From SG8-39 sp041558415 (GTDB lineage: Bacteria > Pseudomonadota > Gammaproteobacteria > Burkholderiales > SG8-39), in contig JBFFEY010000015.1 in NCBI GenBank assembly GCA_041558415.1, positions 1-53,341 of the forward strand: 53,341 bases of DNA, written 5' to 3'. The translations under genes were made by a program, and so were the position numbers. The notes beneath the pieces are model-generated. The model did no database searches and was not told the DNA's origin. It saw only the letters and a list, made by a program, of their open reading frames with translations. Position 1 is the stretch's first letter, and every line of letters begins with the position of its first letter. Shown piece by piece: positions 49,089 to 53,341 of the stretch.

Positions 49089-50269
49089 GAAGCCGAAGGT
49101 TTGAGCCTACGCCGCGCCAGCCGCCACCGGAACCCGAGTGCCACCAGCGGCAGGCCGACGCCGGCCGCGGCGAACACGGGGATGATGCCCCAGCTGTCGA
49201 TGGTGCGCGCGGCGAGCCAGATACCGAGCGACTGGCTGATGAACAGGCAGGCGGCGAACAGCGACACCGCGGCGCCGCGCGCCTCGGGCGCCATCTGCGT
49301 GGCGTGCACCTGCAGCGTGTTGTGCATCATGTAGATGCCCACGCCGGCGAGGAAGACGCAGATCAGCACCCACCCCGCCCCCGGCGCGACGGTCATCGCC
49401 AGGTAGGCGATACCGAGAAAACTGCCGCCCGCCAGCACCAGGCCGCGCTCGCCGAGCGCCGGCACGACGCGGGCGGCCACCGCCGCATACAGCAGCCCAC
49501 CGGCGGGAAATGCGGCGATGAACAGGCCGCTTGCGCCCAGGCTGACGCCGTGGCGGTGGTGCAGATCCCAGGCGATGAAGGCGAAAGCGCCGTTGGCGAG
49601 CCCGCCTTCCAGTGCCACCGTCACGAGCACGACCCGCACCCAGGGACGTTTGAACAGGCCGGCCATGCGAGCAAAGGCGGCCAACAGCGACGCTTCCTGC
49701 GAGCCGCTGCGGGCGAGCGCCGCGGTGCGCCCCAGCGCCAGCCGCAGCAGTGCCGCGATCGCGACGAACAGCACCCCGAGCAGGACGAAGATCGCCCGCC
49801 AGCCGAACCAGGCGCCGAGCATCCCGGCGGCGGCGGCGCCGAAGGCGACGCCGAGCATCTGCCCGATCAGAAAGTGGGCGATCGTCGCCTGGCGTCGCTC
49901 GTAGGGGACAACGTCGCCGATCCAGGCCATCGACAGCGGGATCAGCGCGCCGATGGTAATCCCGGCGACGAAGCGCGCCGCCACCAGCGCACCGACCCCG
50001 GGTGCCGCGGCGCAGGCGAAGCTGGTCAGCCCCGAGACCGCGGTCGCGAGCATGACCATGCGGAACTTTCCATACCGGTCGCCGATCGGACCATGAAAGA
50101 CTTGGAACATGCCGTACGACAGTGCAAAGGCCGTGATCACCATCGATGCCTCCCCGGGCGTCACGCCGTATTCAGCCGAGATCAGGGCGAGCAGCGGGTC
50201 GGTGGCGCGCAGGCTGGCGGCGCTGGCAAAGGCAGCGAGCGAAAGCAGGATGACGGCGCGGCCGATCAT
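49085..50269 (-). CDS. Major facilitator superfamily transporter
   Basis: A 394-residue 12-helix transporter of the drug:H+ antiporter-like MFS type. The conserved loop 2-3 motif is GPIGDRYGKFRMVM. The N-terminal helix starts near residue 3. A central cytosolic loop (about 185-205) follows the sixth helix, and the basic tail (RWRLARRRLKPSAS) stays in the cytoplasm. Its coupling to an acyl-CoA dehydrogenase suggests import of a carboxylic acid. The ATG 50269 gives a clean first helix. Frames extending further upstream are not used. Confidence 0.9.
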   Translation of the reverse strand: MIGRAVILLSLAAFASAASLRATDPLLALISAEYGVTPGEASMVITAFALSYGMFQVFHGPIGDRYGKFRMVMLATAVSGLTSFACAAAPGVGALVAARFVAGITIGALIPLSMAWIGDVVPYERRQATIAHFLIGQMLGVAFGAAAAGMLGAWFGWRAIFVLLGVLFVAIAALLRLALGRTAALARSGSQEASLLAAFARMAGLFKRPWVRVVLVTVALEGGLANGAFAFIAWDLHHRHGVSLGASGLFIAAFPAGGLLYAAVAARVVPALGERGLVLAGGSFLGIAYLAMTVAPGAGWVLICVFLAGVGIYMMHNTLQVHATQMAPEARGAAVSLFAACLFISQSLGIWLAARTIDSWGIIPVFAAAGVGLPLVALGFRWRLARRRLKPSAS

Positions 50270-50334
50270 GGGGGGCGAAGTATGCGTGATCGCGCAACGC
50301 GGTGCGAGCCGTCGTTCGCAGCCCGCGCGCGGCG

Positions 50335-50340
50335 TATGAT
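50335..50340 (+). promoter_or_regulatory. Possible -10 element of the glycine-zipper gene
   Basis: TATGAT lies 34 bp before the ATG at 50375, close to the TATAAT consensus. A -35 at proper distance is not evident. Confidence 0.35.
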
Positions 50341-50374
50341 GACTCCATCGAGACCCGAATACGGGAGCCGACAC

Positions 50375-50968
50375 ATGAAAACCAGAGCGTCGTCAGCACT
50401 ACTTGCGGTTCTCCTGCTCTGCACCTCGGGCATGGCGGCCGCCAATGATGCCGAAACCCGCAAGCGCGCCGAGGAGTGGTACGAGCGCGACAAGGCGATC
50501 TGTGCCGAAGACAAGAATGCCGAGCGGCGCATGCAGTGCATGCGCGATGCGCGCGCGGTCTATGAAAAATCGATCGCCGGGACGGCGGCGCCTGCGCCCG
50601 CGACCCGCCCGCCGGCCAAGCAGGCCGCCCCGGCCTGCGCCAACTGCGGCACGGTCAGCGCGATCCGCGAAACGGAGAAGAAAGGCGAAGGCACCGGCCT
50701 TGGCGCCATCGGCGGTGCGGTGGTCGGCGGCGTGATCGGCAACCAGTTCGGCGGCGGCAGTGGCAAGAAGATTCTCACCGTCGCCGGCGCCGCGGGCGGC
50801 GCCTATGCCGGCCACCAGGTCGAGAAGAGCGCGCGCTCGACCAAGGTCTGGAACGTCACCATCCGCATGGACGACGGAGCCGATCGCAGCATCGCACTCG
50901 GCGCGGCGCCGGCGCTCGCGGTCGGCGACAGGGTGCGCGTCGAAGGCAACAACATCATCCGGCAGTGA
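50375..50968 (+). CDS. Glycine-zipper 2TM domain envelope protein (SlyB/PcpY-like)
   Basis: A 197-residue envelope protein with signal peptide MKTRASSALLAVLLLCTSGMAAA. A charged helical segment with two Cys follows. Then come an Ala/Pro linker and the SlyB-like core: CANCGTVSAIRETEKKGEG, the glycine zipper LGAIGGAVVGGVIGNQFGGGSGKK, AGAAGGAYAGHQVEK, and a C-terminal beta part (VWNVTIRMDDG, VGDRVRVEG). The glycine zipper inserts in the outer membrane. No lipobox Cys is present at the signal-peptide cleavage site, so it is not a classical lipoprotein. Confidence 0.87.
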   Translation: MKTRASSALLAVLLLCTSGMAAANDAETRKRAEEWYERDKAICAEDKNAERRMQCMRDARAVYEKSIAGTAAPAPATRPPAKQAAPACANCGTVSAIRETEKKGEGTGLGAIGGAVVGGVIGNQFGGGSGKKILTVAGAAGGAYAGHQVEKSARSTKVWNVTIRMDDGADRSIALGAAPALAVGDRVRVEGNNIIRQ

Positions 50969-51007
50969 GCCGCGTGCGCATCTGGCGCGACGCGGCATAA
51001 TCGCGGC

Positions 51008-51406
51008 GTGCCCGCAGCCGCGACGCTCGCACACTCACACACCGTCTCCATGCGCCTCGCCAACGGCGCGGAGGCGCTCATTGTGCGCGTCGTGACGCAC
51101 GAGGGAATCGCCGGCTACGGCTTCACCTTTTGCGAGAACGTCGCCGCAGCACGCGCCATGGCCTGCTGGGACGCGGCGTCTCAGGCCTCGCACCGGCCGC
51201 TGTGGCAGCTGCTGCGCGAGATTGCCGCCGAGGACCGCGCCACGCTCGAAGCGTCGGCCGAACCGGGGCGGCATCCCTGGAGCGTTGCCTGGCGCGCCGC
51301 GCTGGCGGGCGTACCCGAGGGGCACATCGACTGGACGCTCGAGCCGGGATTCAAGAAACTGCACTGGGTCGAACCACAAGCACGGGGAGGAAAACACGAT
51401 GGCTGA
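51008..51406 (+). CDS. Short protein resembling the N-terminal domain of enolase-superfamily enzymes
   Basis: A 132-residue protein. The segment NGAEALIVRVVTHEGIAGYGFTFCENVAAARAMACWDAA resembles the capping domain of mandelate-racemase-type enzymes (strand, EGxxGYGF turn, helix); only landmark pieces VRVVTHEG and GYGFTF are meant here. The C-terminal part (GHIDWTLEPGFKKLHWVEP) does not correspond to a barrel, and the catalytic Lys and metal residues of the superfamily are missing. It could be a stand-alone domain or a deletion remnant. The start GTG 51008 is tentative. It overlaps the next gene by 8 bp, suggesting both are expressed together. Confidence 0.6.
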   Translation: MPAAATLAHSHTVSMRLANGAEALIVRVVTHEGIAGYGFTFCENVAAARAMACWDAASQASHRPLWQLLREIAAEDRATLEASAEPGRHPWSVAWRAALAGVPEGHIDWTLEPGFKKLHWVEPQARGGKHDG

Positions 51407-51887
51407 CTTGCTCAGCGCGGTGCACTCGAGCCTCGAGCTCGCCGCCGCCGCCAAAATCATCGACAACGCGATCGCGCTGCGGCGCGAAAGCGGGGTGCTG
51501 CCGCTTGCCGTCGCCGTGCTCGATTCGGGCGGCAATCTCGTTGCCTTCAAGCGCGAAGACGGCAGCGGCGTGCTGCGCATCGACATCGCGGTTGGCAAGG
51601 CGCGCGCGGCGCTCGGCATGGGCATGTCGACGCGCCTGATTCGCGACCGGCTGGGCAGCCGCGTCGCCTTTCAGGCCGCGCTCGCCGCGGCCTCCGATGG
51701 ACGCTTCATCCCGGTGCCGGGCGGCGTGCTCATCCTGGACCAATCGGGCAAGGCCATCGGCGCGGTCGGCATCAGCGGCGACGCCTCCGACAAGGACGAG
51801 TACTGCGCGATCGAGGCCGTCCGCGCAGCCGGCTTCGCGAGCGAGCCGGCGGAACCGAATCCGGAGTGGCGTAGCGCAGGGCTTTAG
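51399..51887 (+). CDS. HbpS/GlcG-type haem-degrading or cofactor-binding protein (DUF336)
   Basis: A 162-residue GlcG/HbpS family protein. The conserved pattern is LPLAVAVLDSGGNLVAFKREDG, GKARAALGMGMSTRLI and VPGGVLILDQSGKAIGAVGISGD, followed by ASDKDEYCAIEAV. Relatives bind haem, cobalamin or act as small partner subunits in catabolic operons such as glc. GGGGAGG precedes ATG 51399. It partners with the enolase-like fragment just upstream. The role is not defined. Confidence 0.9.
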   Translation: MADLLSAVHSSLELAAAAKIIDNAIALRRESGVLPLAVAVLDSGGNLVAFKREDGSGVLRIDIAVGKARAALGMGMSTRLIRDRLGSRVAFQAALAAASDGRFIPVPGGVLILDQSGKAIGAVGISGDASDKDEYCAIEAVRAAGFASEPAEPNPEWRSAGL

Positions 51888-51894
51888 CGCGCGC

Positions 51895-52884
51895 TCAACG
51901 CACGGCGTCGCCCATGCGGAACTCGTGCGACAGGGTGTCGAGCTTTGCCTTGAGCGCCGTATCGAGCCGGTAATCGAGCGCCGCAGTGCTCGCCGCGAGC
52001 TGATCGGCGCGGCTGGCGCCGATGATCGGCGCGGTGATCACCGGGTTGGCGAGCACCCAGGCGACCGCAAGCGTAGCCGGTGCGACGCCCGCTTCGGCCG
52101 CCAGCGCAACGAAGCGGTCCACGGCCTCGAATTCGCGCTCCTTCCAGTAGCGCTCGGTATAGTTCTTCGCCGCGGTACCCAGCGTGAAGCGGCTGCCCTC
52201 CGGCGGCGCGCCGCGCTTGTGTTTGCCCGTCAGCAGTCCGCCCGCGAGCGGGTTGTAGGGAATCACCGCCAGCCCCTCCTCGGCACACAGCGGCAACAGC
52301 TCGCGCTCCAGCTCGCGAAACAGCAGGTTGTAGCGCGGCTGCACCGACGCGAACTTCGCCAGTCCGAGCGCTTCGGCACGTCCGAGCGCGCGCGCAACGC
52401 GGTAGGCGTGGTAGTTGGAAACGCCGATGTAGCGGGCCTTGCCGGCTCTCAGCACCGCATCGAAGGCCTCCACGGTTTCGTCCACCGCTACCGTCGTATC
52501 GAAGTGGTGCACCTGGTAAAGGTCGACATAGTCGGTGTTGAGCCGCTTGAGGGACGCGTCGATCGACGCCAGCACGTGCTTGCGCGAAGTACCCTGCTGC
52601 CAGGCCGCGGGTCCCGACTTGCCGCTGCACTTGGTGGCGAGGACGAACTGATCGCGCCGACCCCGCAGCCACTTGCCGATGATTTCCTCGGTGCGCCCGA
52701 CCGTCTCGAGCGTGCCGCCGAGCGGGTAGACGTCGGCGGTATCGATAAAGCTCACGCCGGCCTCGGCCGCGGCGTCGAGAATCGAGAACGACGCCGCCTC
52801 GTCGCATTGCAGGCCGAAGGTCATGGTGCCCAGGCACAGACGCGACACCTTCAGGCCAGTGCGGCCGAAACGAACGTGCTGCAT
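51895..52884 (-). CDS. Aldo/keto reductase
   Basis: NADPH-dependent aldo/keto reductase of 329 residues. The catalytic tetrad is visible as Asp and Tyr in FIDTADVYPLGG, Lys in LATKCSGK and His in YQVHHFD. The cofactor-binding region is near PIIGASRADQL. It starts RFGRTGLKVSRLCLGTMTFG, typical of the YajO/Gfo-like AKR groups. AAGGAG precedes the ATG. It reduces an aldehyde or ketone; the substrate is unknown. Neighbours are convergent (HbpS-like) and same-strand (GloB-like, starting outside the window). Confidence 0.93.
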   Translation of the reverse strand: MQHVRFGRTGLKVSRLCLGTMTFGLQCDEAASFSILDAAAEAGVSFIDTADVYPLGGTLETVGRTEEIIGKWLRGRRDQFVLATKCSGKSGPAAWQQGTSRKHVLASIDASLKRLNTDYVDLYQVHHFDTTVAVDETVEAFDAVLRAGKARYIGVSNYHAYRVARALGRAEALGLAKFASVQPRYNLLFRELERELLPLCAEEGLAVIPYNPLAGGLLTGKHKRGAPPEGSRFTLGTAAKNYTERYWKEREFEAVDRFVALAAEAGVAPATLAVAWVLANPVITAPIIGASRADQLAASTAALDYRLDTALKAKLDTLSHEFRMGDAVR

Positions 52885-52936
52885 GCCTTTCTCCTTTATG
52901 AAGCGTTGCGCCCTGCGCCGCGCGCGGCGTAACGAC

Positions 52937-53341
52937 TTACCACTTGTTGCGCAGCTCGCGCAGCTTGAGAAACACCGTCTGCGGGTCGGGTGCCTCGCCA
53001 AGATCGGGAAAGGCTTCGCGCAGCCGCGCGATGACGCTCGGGCTGTGCAGCCGGAAAAAGGTGTTGATCTCCTTTTCCAGCGCCAGCGTCGAGACCAGCG
53101 GCGCGTCCGGGTTCTGTCCGGCGACCTCGTCGAGCAGCTTTGCCGCGCGCCGGTTGTCGGGCTCGCGGTTGAGCGTGAACTTGAGGTTATTCTCGATGTA
53201 GTCGTGCCCCGGGTAGATCAGCGTCGCGTCCGGCAGCTTGGCGAGCTGCGCGGTGAAGGTCTGGTAGAGCTCGGCCGGGTGCCCGCCGTTGTGGCAGTTG
53301 CCGGCGCCGGCGTTGAACAGCGTGTCGCCGCAGAATAGTGC
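52937..53341 (-). CDS. Hydroxyacylglutathione hydrolase-like metallo-beta-lactamase protein (GloB-like), truncated at the window edge
   Basis: The C-terminal 134 residues of a metallo-beta-lactamase-fold thioesterase. The visible parts are the third metal region FCGDTLFNAGAGNCHNGGHPAELYQ (GDTLF contains the bridging Asp) and IYPGHDYIENNL (the last His). ENNLKFTLNREPDN and a helical C-terminal domain (SPSVIARLREAFPD) follow, matching glyoxalase II, though GCGR is GAGN here. The N-terminal THxHxDH motif lies beyond the window. The stop is TAA at 52937-52939, 52 bp upstream of the aldo/keto reductase start. Confidence 0.9.
   Translation of the reverse strand, partial: ALFCGDTLFNAGAGNCHNGGHPAELYQTFTAQLAKLPDATLIYPGHDYIENNLKFTLNREPDNRRAAKLLDEVAGQNPDAPLVSTLALEKEINTFFRLHSPSVIARLREAFPDLGEAPDPQTVFLKLRELRNKW

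Overview
The window is high-GC, densely packed proteobacterial chromosome. Genes are separated by a few bases or overlap as ATGA/GTGA/TGATG, and Shine-Dalgarno sites are strong. The gene set (TatD, CnoX with CGPC, 7Fe ferredoxin, tandem BamE-like lipoproteins, TRAP and Liv-type transporters, feruloyl-CoA-synthase-like ligases, AtuA, PagL) fits a Gram-negative betaproteobacterium, most likely of Burkholderiales type. This placement is inferred from gene content, not from a marker phylogeny. No rRNA, tRNA, CRISPR array, integrase or transposase was seen.

Layout. 1-7.9 kb is housekeeping: the end of a SuhB-like inositol monophosphatase, mutS, tatD, a response regulator with a degenerate HD-GYP domain, two tandem BamE-like lipoproteins, fdxA and cnoX. 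7.8-12.9 kb holds an exported intradiol dioxygenase with a DUF302 protein, a KstD-like flavoprotein, and a divergent MetF-like/MetE-like pair. 13-25.3 kb is an uptake-and-activation block: a TRAP transporter (dctPQM), two feruloyl-CoA-synthase-like ligases flanking an amidohydrolase, and a complete Liv-type ABC transporter with an intrinsic terminator between its binding-protein gene and its permease genes. 25.3-31.1 kb holds GNAT, REC-cyclase, M20 peptidase, PagL, Hsp33, MaoC and BON-lipoprotein genes.

31.1-37.7 kb is the most unusual catabolic segment. A minus-strand operon encodes a three-subunit nitrile hydratase/thiocyanate-hydrolase-like enzyme (the beta subunit split into two genes), then a cyclase-family hydrolase and an Old Yellow Enzyme. 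A divergent operon encodes a VOC protein, a second Old Yellow Enzyme and a 4HBT thioesterase. A cluster of four related palindromic units (37773-37938) separates this from a GCS2-type ligase/AstE-type hydrolase pair. 40.5-50.3 kb holds an amidase with a long low-complexity tail, a methyltransferase, an acyl-CoA ligase-AtuA-AtuA-partner-cyclase operon, and an MFS/acyl-CoA dehydrogenase operon. The right end has a glycine-zipper lipoprotein-like protein, an enolase-superfamily-like fragment, an HbpS/GlcG-type protein, an aldo/keto reductase and a truncated GloB-like hydrolase.

How it fits together. Much of the window serves import of organic acids, CoA activation, and oxidation or hydrolysis of aromatic, terpenoid or nitrogenous carbon. 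No single pathway is complete here, and no DNA-binding transcription factor is recognisable. Several regulatory or stress proteins have lost canonical catalytic or metal residues: the HD-GYP metal site, the cyclase metal/transition-state residues, and half of the Hsp33 zinc cysteines.
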